Counted from the first letter of the stretch, positions 17,184 to 25,060 are shown. The stretch: 64,000 nt of DNA from Haloplanus rubicundus (GCF_003342675.1 NZ_CP031148.1:2542001-2606000), one strand, 5' to 3'. Notes: a model not told the origin generated them from the letters alone. Made by a program: numbers and translations.

Positions 17184-17603
17184 TCACCGGACGACGGTCA
17201 CGGGAACGGGCGACCGACGTACGACCTTCTCGGCGACGTTGCCGACGAACAGCCGTTCGGAGAGGCTGCCGCTGTGGCTGCCGAGGACGACGGCGTCGAA
17301 GTCCGCGGCGGCGTCGACGATGATCCGCGCCGGGGGGCCGACCCGCACCTCGGTCGTGACCTCGGCGTCGTACTCGGCGGCGATGGCGCGAGCACGGTCC
17401 AGCGCGTCGCTCGCACGCTCCTCGGCCGCCTCCTCGAAGTCGTCGGAGAGCGCGAGGTCCGTCGCGGCGCCCATCATGGGCGACGGCCCGCCGCTGACGT
17501 GAAGCACCGTGATTTCGGCGTCGGGGAAGGTGTCGAGTGCGTGCCGGAGCGCACGCATCGCCATCTCGGAGTCGTCGACGGGAACCAGAACACGAGCGAC
17601 CAT
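17184..17603 (-). CDS. Universal stress protein (UspA fold)
   Basis: 139 residues; Usp fold with N-terminal VLVPVDDSEMAMRALRHAL and C-terminal VVLGSHSGSLSERLFVGNVA ending SPVPVTVV. The ATP-binding G-x2-G-x9-G(S/T) motif is incomplete (GSHS and VGN), so this may be a non-ATP-binding type. First of four Usp genes in the window. ATG 17603 fits the typical MxxxVLVPVD start. Confidence 0.88.
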   Translation of the reverse strand: MVARVLVPVDDSEMAMRALRHALDTFPDAEITVLHVSGGPSPMMGAATDLALSDDFEEAAEERASDALDRARAIAAEYDAEVTTEVRVGPPARIIVDAAADFDAVVLGSHSGSLSERLFVGNVAEKVVRRSPVPVTVVR

Positions 17604-17720
17604 ACCGGTTCGTTCGCCCGACACGGGAATAAGCGCTCGGGTGCGGACGACGGTTACCTCGCGATCGGGAGCTATTATATTGGATTATTCAGACACAACC
17701 GAGACGGTGCTGGACCCGTC

Positions 17721-17942
17721 TCAGTCCCCCGCCAGCTCCGACTCGTCCGTTCCCGCCGCCCCACACGCAGGGAGGAATCGCTCGGCGGGGCAGAAGTCGG
17801 TGAAGCTACTCTGGACGAGATTGACTCCGGCGAACGCCGACAGAGCCAGGAACCACGGATCGACGAGCACCCCGAGTAGCAATCCGAGCAACACGACTGA
17901 TCCACCGAGACGCCGTACCTGAAAGTGACACGTGTTGGCCAT
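17721..17942 (-). CDS. DUF2892-like small membrane protein
   Basis: 73 residues with two hydrophobic segments (GGSVVLLGLLLGVLV and WFLALSAFAGVNLVQ) followed by FCPAERFLPACGAAG. The Cys-Pro element and layout match the DUF2892/YgaP-type transmembrane module often fused to or beside rhodaneses. The DNA is somewhat less GC-rich than its neighbours. No rhodanese is adjacent; role unknown. Confidence 0.72.
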   Translation of the reverse strand: MANTCHFQVRRLGGSVVLLGLLLGVLVDPWFLALSAFAGVNLVQSSFTDFCPAERFLPACGAAGTDESELAGD

Positions 17943-18030
17943 GCAGTAATCACTATATTGTGCAATACTAAAACCCTGTCGCCGTCGAGGACACCGAAAC
18001 GGCGCCGGACGACCGCCCGACCTTCGGTAC

Positions 18031-18040
18031 GTTTATTATT
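18031..18040 (+). promoter_or_regulatory. TATA box of the LSm-L37e operon
   Basis: GTTTATTATT lies 23-32 bp before ATG 18063, predicting a leaderless transcript. Confidence 0.6.
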
Positions 18041-18062
18041 CCGACCCCCAGCCATTGTTGGC

Positions 18063-18296
18063 ATGGGTGGACGACCCCTCGACGTGCTGGAGGCCTCGCT
18101 GGACGAGGACGTGACGGTACACCTCAAGGACGGCCGGGCGTTTCACGGCCTCCTCGCCGGCTACGACCAGCATATGAACGTCGTGCTCGAACCGGTCGAC
18201 GAGGTCGGGGAGGGCATCCTCGGCGAGCCGGAGATCGAGTCGGTCGACAACACAACCATTATACGCGGCGACAACGTCGTGACGATAAGTACATGA
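18063..18296 (+). CDS. LSm (Sm-like archaeal) RNA-binding protein
   Basis: 77 residues. Sm1 motif [24 protein letters not shown] and Sm2 motif [10 protein letters not shown] are complete, so it should form a heptameric ring that binds U-rich RNA and acts in sRNA and tRNA metabolism. It overlaps the L37e start by four bases (ATGA); the LSm-L37e pair is widely conserved in archaea. Confidence 0.95.
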   Translation: MGGRPLDVLEASLDEDVTVHLKDGRAFHGLLAGYDQHMNVVLEPVDEVGEGILGEPEIESVDNTTIIRGDNVVTIST

Positions 18297-18466
18297 CGGG
18301 AGCCGGAACGCCGAGTCAGGGGAAGAAGAACAAGACGACCCACGTCAAATGTCGACGCTGCGGTGAGAAATCCTACCACGTCCGAAAGAAGGTCTGCTCG
18401 TCGTGTGGCTTCGGCAAGTCCGCCAAACGCCGCGACTACGAGTGGCAGAGCAAGGCCGGCGAGTAA
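18293..18466 (+). CDS. rpl37e: 50S ribosomal protein L37e
   Basis: 57 residues, start ATG 18293 overlapping the LSm stop. A C2-C2 zinc ribbon is formed by CRRC (Cys20, Cys23) and CSSC (Cys35, Cys38), in a very basic protein ([23 protein letters not shown]). The length equals the usual archaeal L37e. It is too short for most automatic open-frame cut-offs and easy to miss. It is translationally coupled to the LSm gene. Confidence 0.95.
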   Translation: MTGAGTPSQGKKNKTTHVKCRRCGEKSYHVRKKVCSSCGFGKSAKRRDYEWQSKAGE

Positions 18467-18570
18467 CGCCTCTACGCACTCGACCTACTCTTTCGTTTCC
18501 GTGCGCTGCGACCGGTGAGCCGGCAGGTTATCGAACCGGCAAGCACTGCGCGAGCGCGCCAATAGCGTGG

Positions 18571-18578
18571 CTTTTTAC
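18571..18578 (+). promoter_or_regulatory. TATA-like promoter of purF
   Basis: CTTTTTAC about 28 bp before ATG 18602, consistent with a leaderless purF mRNA and supporting that start rather than the internal ATG at 18638. Confidence 0.45.
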
Positions 18579-18601
18579 CTCACGGTACAGTAGCAACGCC
18601 C

Positions 18602-20080
18602 ATGGCACACGGGCGGGATCACCGTACCCCGAACGGGATGACCGAGAAGTGTGGCGTCGTGGGCGTCTCGCTGGCCGACCGCGACGCCGCGCGCCCCCTC
18701 TATTACTCCCTGTACGCGCTCCAGCATCGGGGACAGGAGTCCGCGGGCATCGTCACACACGACGGGTTCCAGCAACACAGCCACGTCGAGATGGGGCTGG
18801 TCGGCGACGCGTTCGACGCCGACGCCCTCGATCAGCTGAACGGGCAGGCGGGCATCGGTCACGTCCGCTACCCCACTTCGGGCGGCGTCAACGCCTGCTG
18901 CGCCCAGCCGTTTTCGGTCTCCTTCAAGTCGGGATCGCTCGGCCTCGCGCACAACGGCAACCTCGTCAACGCCGCAGAGATTCGCTCGGAGCTGGAGGCG
19001 CTCGGGCACGCCTTCACCTCCAACGGCGACACCGAGGTGATCGCCCACGACCTCGCGCGCAACCTGCTGGAGGAGGACCTCGTCCGGGCGGTCAAACGGA
19101 CGATGGGACGCATCCATGGCTCCTACGCCCTGACGATCATGCACGACGACGCCGTCCTCGGGGTACGCGATCCGGAGGGGAATCGCCCGCTCTGTATCGG
19201 GGAACTCGACGACGGCTACGTGCTCGCCTCGGAGTCGGCGGCCATCGACACGCTCGACGGCGAACTCGTCCGCGACGTGGCGCCGGGCGAACTGATCGTC
19301 CTCGAACCCGACGGGTCGGGGTTCGACTCCTATCAACTCGTCGAGCGCGACGCCACGGCCCACTGCTTTTTCGAACACGTCTACTTCGCCCGCCCGGACT
19401 CCATCGTCGACGACGAACTCGTCTACGACGTGCGCCGGGAACTCGGGGGCGAACTCTGGGCCGAGAGCGGCATCGACACGGACGTGGTGATGCCCGTCCC
19501 GGACTCCGGGCGCTCCTTCGCCTCCGGCTACGCCGAGGCCGCGAACGACGACGGGGCCGACGTGGAGTTCGCCGAGGGCCTGATGAAAAATCGGTACGTC
19601 GGCCGGACGTTCATCATGCCGACACAGGACGAGCGCGAACGCGCCGTCCGGCTGAAGCTCAATCCCATCAAGAGCACCGTCGAGGACAAGACGGTCACCA
19701 TCATCGACGACAGTATCGTCCGCGGTACCACCTCGACGCAGCTAGTCGATCTGATCCGTGACGCCGGCGCCGAGGAGGTCCACGTCCGCATCGGCGCCCC
19801 GCCAATCGTCGCGCCCTGTTACATGGGCATCGACATGGCGAGTCGGGACGAACTCATCGCCGCCGACAAGAGCATCGACGAGATTCGCGAAATCATCGGC
19901 GCCGACAGCCTCTCCTATCTCTCCATCGACGCCACCGCGGACGTGCTCGGCCGGGCACGCGGCGACCTCTGTCTCGGCTGTGTGACCGGCGAGTACCCCT
20001 ACGACATCGAGGGAGAGTCGACCGACCGCGACGTCTCCCGACCCGTCGTCGGGAGCGAATCGGCACCCGCCGACGACTGA
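18602..20080 (+). CDS. purF: Amidophosphoribosyltransferase PurF
   Basis: 492 residues. It catalyses the first committed step of purine synthesis, PRPP plus glutamine to phosphoribosylamine. The N-terminal Ntn glutaminase begins at EKCGVVGVSLAD; Cys17 would become the nucleophile after propeptide removal, as in the Bacillus type. LQHRGQESAGI and YPTSGG follow, then the PRPP loop VTIIDDSIVRGTTS in the phosphoribosyltransferase domain. Cysteines near the C-terminus (DLCLGCVTGEYPYD) could bind an iron-sulfur cluster. Single gene. Confidence 0.95.
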   Translation: MAHGRDHRTPNGMTEKCGVVGVSLADRDAARPLYYSLYALQHRGQESAGIVTHDGFQQHSHVEMGLVGDAFDADALDQLNGQAGIGHVRYPTSGGVNACCAQPFSVSFKSGSLGLAHNGNLVNAAEIRSELEALGHAFTSNGDTEVIAHDLARNLLEEDLVRAVKRTMGRIHGSYALTIMHDDAVLGVRDPEGNRPLCIGELDDGYVLASESAAIDTLDGELVRDVAPGELIVLEPDGSGFDSYQLVERDATAHCFFEHVYFARPDSIVDDELVYDVRRELGGELWAESGIDTDVVMPVPDSGRSFASGYAEAANDDGADVEFAEGLMKNRYVGRTFIMPTQDERERAVRLKLNPIKSTVEDKTVTIIDDSIVRGTTSTQLVDLIRDAGAEEVHVRIGAPPIVAPCYMGIDMASRDELIAADKSIDEIREIIGADSLSYLSIDATADVLGRARGDLCLGCVTGEYPYDIEGESTDRDVSRPVVGSESAPADD

Positions 20081-20153
20081 TAGTATATAAACTGGCAAGC
20101 GAACACGGAACCGGCAATATTTTTGAAGGGGTCGTGTGTACGGCAAAGCGACA

Positions 20154-20918
20154 ATGAGCGAGGAACGCGACGCTCGGCTGGGACGGCGACGGCTGCTGCA
20201 GGCAGGCGCCGGAGCTGTCGGGGCTGGACTGGTGGGTGCGGGGGCGACCGGAACGGCGACGGCTCAGTCCGGCCCGTTCGGCGGGTGGATGAGTGACGTC
20301 GGGAACTACGAGGGAGTCGTCGATGCAACCGGACAGAGCGAGGTGACGGTTACCGTTGGCGCGTCTGGGAACGGCGGGAACTTCGCGTTCGGCCCGGCGG
20401 CCGTCCAGGTCGATCCGGGGACAAAAATCATCTGGGAGTGGAACGGTGAGGGCGGCCAGCACAACGTCGTCGCCGAGGAAGGTGGTGACTTCTCCAGTGA
20501 ACTCACCGCCGAAGCTGGCTTCACGTACGAACAGACCTTCGACTCGGAAGGCGTCATCAAGTACTTCTGCCAGCCCCACCGCGCGCTCGGCATGAAAGGC
20601 GTCGTCGTCGTCGGGAGCGCTCCCGAGGGCGCCGAAGTCGTCAGTGGTGGCGGTAGTGGCGGTGGCGGTGGCGGCGGTGGCGGCGGTAGCGGCGGTGGCG
20701 GCGGTAGCGGCGGTGGCGGCGGTAGCGGCGACGGCGGCGGTGGTAGTGGCGGCGACGGCGGCGCCGGCCTCACGATGTCGCTGGTGGTCGGCGGGTCGCT
20801 CGTGGCCGCCTTCCTCTCGCCCATCGTCTTCGGTCTCATTCTGCTGCTCCGGGACAAGACGGGTGGCCCGGCGGCGGAGGCGGGTGCGGAGCACGGCGAC
20901 GCGAGCCACGAGGACTAA
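20154..20918 (+). CDS. Halocyanin-type blue copper protein with C-terminal membrane anchor
   Basis: 254 residues. Twin-arginine signal (GRRRLLQAG, residues 10-18); plastocyanin/halocyanin domain (about 45-160) with copper ligands His in GGQHNVV and Cys, His and Met in YFCQPHRALGM. A Gly/Ser-rich linker of about 45 residues is followed by one transmembrane helix (SLVVGGSLVAAFLSPIVF) and a short acidic tail. It is an extracytoplasmic electron carrier; location beside nirK and an HTH regulator suggests service in nitrite respiration. TATA (CAATATTTTT) lies at 20115-20124. The stop overlaps the convergent regulator. Confidence 0.9.
   Translation: MSEERDARLGRRRLLQAGAGAVGAGLVGAGATGTATAQSGPFGGWMSDVGNYEGVVDATGQSEVTVTVGASGNGGNFAFGPAAVQVDPGTKIIWEWNGEGGQHNVVAEEGGDFSSELTAEAGFTYEQTFDSEGVIKYFCQPHRALGMKGVVVVGSAPEGAEVVSGGGSGGGGGGGGGGSGGGGGSGGGGGSGDGGGGSGGDGGAGLTMSLVVGGSLVAAFLSPIVFGLILLLRDKTGGPAAEAGAEHGDASHED
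20644..20766 (+). repeat. Gly/Ser linker-coding simple repeat
   Basis: Low-complexity GGTGGCGG/AGCGGC array inside the halocyanin gene, translating to runs of glycine broken by serine. Likely prone to length change by slippage. It encodes a flexible tether, not a separate element. Confidence 0.8.
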
Positions 20919-21565
20919 AGTCTCTCGTCCCCGGTCGGCGCGTCGTCGCCGACGAACGCCCTGATGATCGCCCCTTCCGCGCGGTGGAGTCGTTCGCTAG
21001 CGGTCGATTTCGCGACACCGAGGTGGTCGGCGAACTCCGTCAGCGTACAGGTTCGGGGCGTGTCGTAGTACCCCTTCTCGACCGCGGCCTCGATCAACTC
21101 CCGCTGGCCGTCGCTCACGACCGACTCCGAGTCGATGGTGGTGCGGACGGACCGCACGTCGAACTGGAGCCCGAGCGTCCGGAACTGGTCGGTGAGCGAC
21201 GAGAGCCGCTCCCGGGGGGCGGTGATCTCCAGGTCCGCGACGCCGTCGACGATGGTGACCGGCGGCTCGAACGGCGCCCGCGAGTTCCGGACCGACATGA
21301 GAATCAGGGGGTCGTCGGTCTCGAACTGGACGAGCGCCCGGTCGTCGCCGCGGTAGAGGGTCTCGAACACGCGGACGCCGTCGGCCCCGTCGAGACTGTC
21401 GAGCACGTCGCCGACGCCGGTGGCGACGATTTCGACCAGCCCGATCCCGGTGCTCTCGTCGGTCAGCGCGGCGAGCACGCGGAAAGTCGCCTCGGGATAC
21501 CGGGTCGAGAGGTCCGCGATCCAGATGTCCTCCGGAAGCGTGACTGCGAGCTTCGCCGTGGGCAT
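20915..21565 (-). CDS. HTH_10 (bacterio-opsin activator-type) transcriptional regulator
   Basis: 216 residues. The N-terminal sensor-like region MPTAKLAVTLPEDIWIADLS leads to a C-terminal helix-turn-helix (TEFADHLGVAKSTASERLHRAEGAII) preceded by QRELIEAAVEKGYYDTPRTC, the usual HTH_10 build. It lacks the Cys-rich N-terminus of NarO/DmsR-type members as far as I can see. The position between halocyanin and nirK makes it the likely local regulator of the denitrification genes; that is inference. Start 21565 fits a TATA (GGTTATGG) 27 bp upstream; ATG 21592 overlaps that box. Confidence 0.88.
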   Translation of the reverse strand: MPTAKLAVTLPEDIWIADLSTRYPEATFRVLAALTDESTGIGLVEIVATGVGDVLDSLDGADGVRVFETLYRGDDRALVQFETDDPLILMSVRNSRAPFEPPVTIVDGVADLEITAPRERLSSLTDQFRTLGLQFDVRSVRTTIDSESVVSDGQRELIEAAVEKGYYDTPRTCTLTEFADHLGVAKSTASERLHRAEGAIIRAFVGDDAPTGDERL

Positions 21566-21670
21566 GACCGAACCGTCGGGCTCGGCGACCATAACCGGCG
21601 TGGCGGAGGATGGCCCGTCGCGGGACGGGGGGAGCGGTCGTCGTCGCCCCCACGGCCGGGCCGATCCGTC

Positions 21671-22786
21671 TCAGGCGTACTGCGGTCCCTCGTGGCTCGT
21701 GTCGTGCGCGTCGGGGTCGAAGACCTCCTCGCGCTCGTCGCCGAGCACGTCGACTTCGGCGAGCATGCCCCGCCGGGCGACGCGGCTGAGCGCGTGGTCG
21801 ACCAGCTTGATCCGCTCGGGGACCGGCGTCTCCATCTCGCCGATCATACAGCTTCCCGGCGGGACCTTCATCGTCTGGATGTTCTTGTCGGCGTAGGCCT
21901 CGAAGTCACCGTTCTCGGGGAGACCACCGTCGCGGTAGGCCCGACTCCAGACGTTGCCGATGGGGTGGAAGTTGCTGGAGAGGTTGGGACCACCGTCGAC
22001 CATGAACACCCGGACGCGTTCGCCCTGCTGGACCTCGATCGGACCGCGGTTGGCCGCCGCCCAGGCGTACTTCTCGCCGTTCAGGAGGACGTACGTCGGG
22101 TTCTCGTTTTTCATCGCGTTCATGTCGAAGCTGTGCTTGCCCTCCTGCCCGGCCTCGCCGTCGGTGTACACCTCGTGCTGGCCGAAGTAGAGTTCGCGGT
22201 CCACCTCGGGAAGGCCACCTTCCGGTTCGACGAGGATCATGCCGAACATCCCCGCACTGATGTGCATGTCGAGGTTCGGCACGGCACAGTGGTAGATGAA
22301 TGCCCCGGGGTACTCCGCCCGGAACCGCATGGCGTTTTCCTCCCCCGGCGCGACGGTCGTCGCCGCCGCACCGCCGCCGGTGCCGTAGACGGCGTGAAGG
22401 TCGACGTTGTGCGGGAGGGCGTTCCCCGACGGGCTCTCGACGGTCAGATCGACCGTATCCCCCTGCCGAACGCGGATCATCGGACCGGGAACCTGCCCGT
22501 CGAAGGTCATGTAATCGAAGGTGACGCCGGGTTCGATTTCGGCGGTCACCTCCTCCACCGACAGCGTCACCTCGTGGGTCGTCGGCTGACTCCGATCGGT
22601 CGGCTCGGGAACGTCGGTCGGATCGGCGGCCACCTGACCGACCGTCGGCGTCGACGTCTGCTCGACCTGTTGGCGCTGAGCCTCCGTCTCAGCGGCCGTC
22701 GGCGCTTTCGTGCTGCACCCTGCCACCGTCGCCGCGCCACCGATGCCGAGCGCCTGCATCGCCCGACGTCGGGTCGTTTCGAACAT
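21671..22786 (-). CDS. nirK: Copper-containing nitrite reductase NirK
   Basis: 371 residues; reduces nitrite to nitric oxide outside the membrane. A Tat/lipoprotein signal has RRR at 6-8 and lipobox VAGC with Cys24. Two cupredoxin domains follow. Type 1 and type 2 copper ligands are visible in LPHNVDLHAVYG, FIYHCAVPNLDMHISAGMFG and SSNFHPIGNVW. The 'AVPNLDMH' linker matches archaeal NirK. The likely electron donor halocyanin and an HTH regulator lie just downstream on opposite strands, and a CGAAC-N2-GTTCG palindrome lies upstream at 22866-22877. Confidence 0.95.
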   Translation of the reverse strand: MFETTRRRAMQALGIGGAATVAGCSTKAPTAAETEAQRQQVEQTSTPTVGQVAADPTDVPEPTDRSQPTTHEVTLSVEEVTAEIEPGVTFDYMTFDGQVPGPMIRVRQGDTVDLTVESPSGNALPHNVDLHAVYGTGGGAAATTVAPGEENAMRFRAEYPGAFIYHCAVPNLDMHISAGMFGMILVEPEGGLPEVDRELYFGQHEVYTDGEAGQEGKHSFDMNAMKNENPTYVLLNGEKYAWAAANRGPIEVQQGERVRVFMVDGGPNLSSNFHPIGNVWSRAYRDGGLPENGDFEAYADKNIQTMKVPPGSCMIGEMETPVPERIKLVDHALSRVARRGMLAEVDVLGDEREEVFDPDAHDTSHEGPQYA

Positions 22787-22864
22787 TGGGTGTCACCTCT
22801 ATTTGGATCGTCGGGGGCACGAACTATCAACCGAAGCGCTGGTTCCTGTGGGCTGGCGGCCGTG

Positions 22865-22878
22865 GCGAACGGGTTCGC
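22865..22878. promoter_or_regulatory. Palindromic operator candidate upstream of nirK
   Basis: GCGAAC-GG-GTTCGC, perfect 6-bp arms, 80 bp before nirK ATG. The same CGAAC-N2-GTTCG layout occurs upstream of the neighbouring MoaD-like gene. I recall a CGAAC-N4-GTTCG motif for the haloarchaeal regulator NarO; the spacing differs here. Confidence 0.4.
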
Positions 22879-22937
22879 GTCGAACGTAAAAAGGAGAGAG
22901 GGCCGGCGTCGGTGACGCCGAAGACGGGACCGTCCCG

Positions 22938-23342
22938 TCAGCAACAGAAGATGAAGGGGTAGACGAAGCTCACGCGGTCGCCGTCCTCGATTTTCGTGTC
23001 GAAGCCGTCGAGGACCTCGTTGAACTTGCCGTTGACGAGCACCCGCGCGTAGGGTTTGGTCTGTTCGCCCTCGGGGTTCTTGTGCCACGTACCCGGCAGG
23101 TTCTCGGGCGGCCGGGCCCAGCCTTCGGTCGTCGCCTCCGCCTCCGTCTCGGCGATCAACATCTCCGCGAGGTCCGGGCGCTCCTCGAAGAACGCCTCCA
23201 GGAGGTCACGCAGGGTGTCACCCTCGAACGTGAACTCCTGGTGGGGCGTCTCCATGGCGTCCCGGACGTGTCCCGTCGCACGCAGATGGACCGACGTGGT
23301 GTGCTTCTCGGCCGTACTCTCGGTTTCGGTCGTCGTGCTCAT
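22938..23342 (-). CDS. MoaD/ubiquitin-like beta-grasp protein ending in Cys-Cys
   Basis: 134 residues. The N-terminal tail is Thr/Glu-rich; HLRATGHVRDAM, FEGDTLRDLLEAFFEERPDLAEML and a final VLVNGKFNEVLDG-DGDRVSFVYPF follow the beta-grasp pattern of MoaD/ThiS. An insertion of about 35 residues (WARPPENLPGTWHKNPEG) separates the halves. The C-terminus is IFCC instead of the Gly-Gly needed for sulfur transfer or conjugation, so a canonical carrier role is doubtful. It lies upstream of nirK on the same strand, with its own promoter (CATATCTTTT) and a CGAAC-AT-GTTCG palindrome. Confidence 0.72.
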   Translation of the reverse strand: MSTTTETESTAEKHTTSVHLRATGHVRDAMETPHQEFTFEGDTLRDLLEAFFEERPDLAEMLIAETEAEATTEGWARPPENLPGTWHKNPEGEQTKPYARVLVNGKFNEVLDGFDTKIEDGDRVSFVYPFIFCC

Positions 23343-23383
23343 GGCAGGTAGCCATACGTCGTTCGTATCCGAAAAGATATGTC

Positions 23384-23395
23384 CGAACATGTTCG
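23384..23395. promoter_or_regulatory. Palindromic operator candidate upstream of the MoaD-like gene
   Basis: CGAAC-AT-GTTCG placed immediately upstream of the minus-strand TATA-like CATATCTTTT (about 23372-23381), where archaeal activators commonly bind. It shares its arms with the nirK site at 22866-22877. Confidence 0.45.
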
Positions 23396-23490
23396 CTTCT
23401 CGCCCTCGTTCGCGGCGCTCGCGGACGGTTCGGGCGCGACCACGGATCGCCAACGGGTAGTATAAGTGACTGCCTCGGCGAGGGGGGCGT

Positions 23491-23868
23491 ATGGTGCGCG
23501 ATCCGTTGTCGGGCGACGATCCGCCCGACCTGCAGTCGGTCCTCGACGCGCTCGACGATCCCGACTGCCGGACCATCATCGAGCACCTCGACGAGCCGAT
23601 GACGGCGAGCGAGGTGTCCGAGGAGTGTGAGATCCCCATGTCTACGACCTACCGGAAACTGGACCTGCTGACGGAGGCATCGCTGCTCGCGGAGGGCACG
23701 GAGATCCGGCCGGACGGACACCACGCGACCCGCTACCGGCTCGACTTCGAGGCGGTCGAAATCGGTCTCACCGAGGAACGGATCCTCGACGTTTCGGTCG
23801 ACCGCCCGAGCCGGGCGGCGGACGAACGGCTCGCGTCGCTCTGGGGGGAGGTTCGCAAGGAAACATGA
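23491..23868 (+). CDS. ArsR-like winged-helix transcription factor
   Basis: 125 residues. The helix-turn-helix region is ALDDPDCRTIIEHLDEPMTA through SEVSEECEIPMSTTYRKLDLL, followed by a wing and a short C-terminal helix. No metal-binding Cys pair is evident. It is divergent from the MoaD-like gene, with a TATA (GTATAAG) near 23459. Its stop overlaps the next gene's ATG by four bases, a common haloarchaeal pairing of wHTH plus small membrane protein, suggesting control of or by that protein. Confidence 0.85.
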   Translation: MVRDPLSGDDPPDLQSVLDALDDPDCRTIIEHLDEPMTASEVSEECEIPMSTTYRKLDLLTEASLLAEGTEIRPDGHHATRYRLDFEAVEIGLTEERILDVSVDRPSRAADERLASLWGEVRKET

Positions 23869-24140
23869 GCCACCTCGACGTCGCACTCATCGCGATCAAG
23901 ACCGGGACGCTCCTGCTGGGCAGTCTCATCACGTTCCTCTCGCTCAAGGCCTACAGCCGGACCGGATCGCGCTCGCTCCGGTCGCTCGGTATCGGGTTCG
24001 GCCTGGTCACCGTCGGCGCCCTCCTCGCGGGGGTCGGCCACCAGTTCACGTCGCTCACGCTCGCCCAGTCGGTCGTCATCGAGAGCACGCTCACGCTTCT
24101 CGGCTTCGTGGTCATCGTCTACTCGCTGTACGGCGACTAG
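23865..24140 (+). CDS. Three-TM small membrane protein (DUF7521-like)
   Basis: 91 residues with three transmembrane helices: ALIAIKTGTLLLGSLITFLS, then GIGFGLVTVGALLAGVG and the terminal TLTLLGFVVIVYSLYG. KAYSRTGSRSLR links the first two. It is coupled to the ArsR-like regulator by an ATGA overlap. It resembles a haloarchaeal family I remember as DUF7521; function unknown. Its stop shares CTAG with the convergent DUF420 gene. Confidence 0.75.
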   Translation: MSHLDVALIAIKTGTLLLGSLITFLSLKAYSRTGSRSLRSLGIGFGLVTVGALLAGVGHQFTSLTLAQSVVIESTLTLLGFVVIVYSLYGD

Positions 24141-24697
24141 TACACGACGTACAGCAGCGCGTAGACGGCGTTTCCGAGGACGAAGGAGACGATCCAGAGA
24201 CTCGCCGCCACGCGCCCCACCCTGGCGTGGGCGGTGTCGACGAGCGCCGAGACGGGGCGGGTCGTCGCCAGCAACAACACGTAGTAGAGAAGTGGAATGC
24301 AGACGACGGCGAGGAGGATGTGGATCGCGAGGAGGGGGAGATACACCCGCCGATAGACGGCGTCGGGGCCGGGGAACTCGGCCGGCCCTTCGAGGGCCAC
24401 CTTGTAGAGATAGAGGACGAGGAAGACGGCGAAGAGGGCGGCCGAGACGAGCATCGCGGCGCGGTGCTTGCGGAACTGGCGACGGCGAGCGAAGACGACG
24501 CCCGCGAGGATGGTCACGACGGCGACGGCGCTGACGGCGGCGTTGACGTGGGGGATGGCGGCGACGACGGCGTCGGGCGCACGCGGGAGGGCGCCGCGGG
24601 GGACGGCCCCGAGGACGGCGCCGAACACCAGCGCCAGCGACGCGAGCGAGAGGACGGCGGTGAGTTCCGGGACGCGGTTGCGTGCGTCGAGGTGCAT
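24137..24697 (-). CDS. DUF420 membrane protein
   Basis: 186 residues with about five transmembrane helices. VFARRRQFRKHRAAMLVSAA with the RxFRKHR-type loop and AIHILLAVVCIPLLYYVLLL are characteristic of DUF420, a family often located with cytochrome oxidase genes and thought to help respiratory-complex assembly. Its proximity to nirK and halocyanin fits a respiratory role. ATG 24697 is chosen over an upstream ATG at 24721. Confidence 0.85.
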   Translation of the reverse strand: MHLDARNRVPELTAVLSLASLALVFGAVLGAVPRGALPRAPDAVVAAIPHVNAAVSAVAVVTILAGVVFARRRQFRKHRAAMLVSAALFAVFLVLYLYKVALEGPAEFPGPDAVYRRVYLPLLAIHILLAVVCIPLLYYVLLLATTRPVSALVDTAHARVGRVAASLWIVSFVLGNAVYALLYVVY

Positions 24698-24865
24698 ACC
24701 TTCCCTCGGTCGGCGATCCACAAAACCCCGACGAGTCGCGGCGGCGACGCCGTGCGGTTCGGTACCGAACCGCGATATCGACTCGGGTGATCGACGGCGG
24801 GGAAAAGGAAAGCCATTTCAAATACCCCCGTCAACGGTTGGATGCGTACGACAGAACCCATGCGA

Positions 24866-24950
24866 GCGTGGGTAGCCAAGCCAGGCCAACGGCGCAGCGT
24901 TGAGGGCGCTGTCCCATAGGGGTCCGCCGGTTCAAATCCGGTCCCACGCA
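24866..24950 (+). tRNA. tRNA-Leu (anticodon GAG)
   Basis: An 85-nt class II tRNA including the discriminator A. Acceptor GCGTGGG/CCCACGC; anticodon stem CAGCG/CGCTG with loop TTGAGGG, anticodon GAG; long variable arm; T-loop TTCAAAT between CCGG and CCGG. No intron, no encoded CCA. Its last 22 bases plus TCGCAC are duplicated 104 bp downstream. Confidence 0.95.
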
Positions 24951-25060
24951 TCGCACCGGCGCGAACGAACGTGAGCGCCGAAAGATGCACGATCGGGTTT
25001 GAAGCAGGGAGAACGCGCGAGCGTTCGACCGTGGTTCAAATCCGGTCCCACGCATCGCAC
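24951..25060 (+). other. Downstream cassette of tRNA-Leu(GAG) with repeated tRNA 3' end
   Basis: Homologous to the cassette after tRNA-Leu(CAA). AAGATGCACGATCGGGTTTGAAGCAGGGAG (in two parts) is followed by the hairpin GAACGC-GCGA-GCGTTC, then CGACCGTGGTTCAAATC and a copy of this tRNA's own 3' end. The 28-bp direct repeats are 24929-24956 and 25033-25060. Inner stem and outer stem differ from the first cassette but remain paired. It could be a processed RNA or the scar of integration at tRNA 3' ends. The stretch 25061-25242 contains only an unconvincing 29-codon frame (from ATG 25105) and otherwise nothing I can name. Confidence 0.7.
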
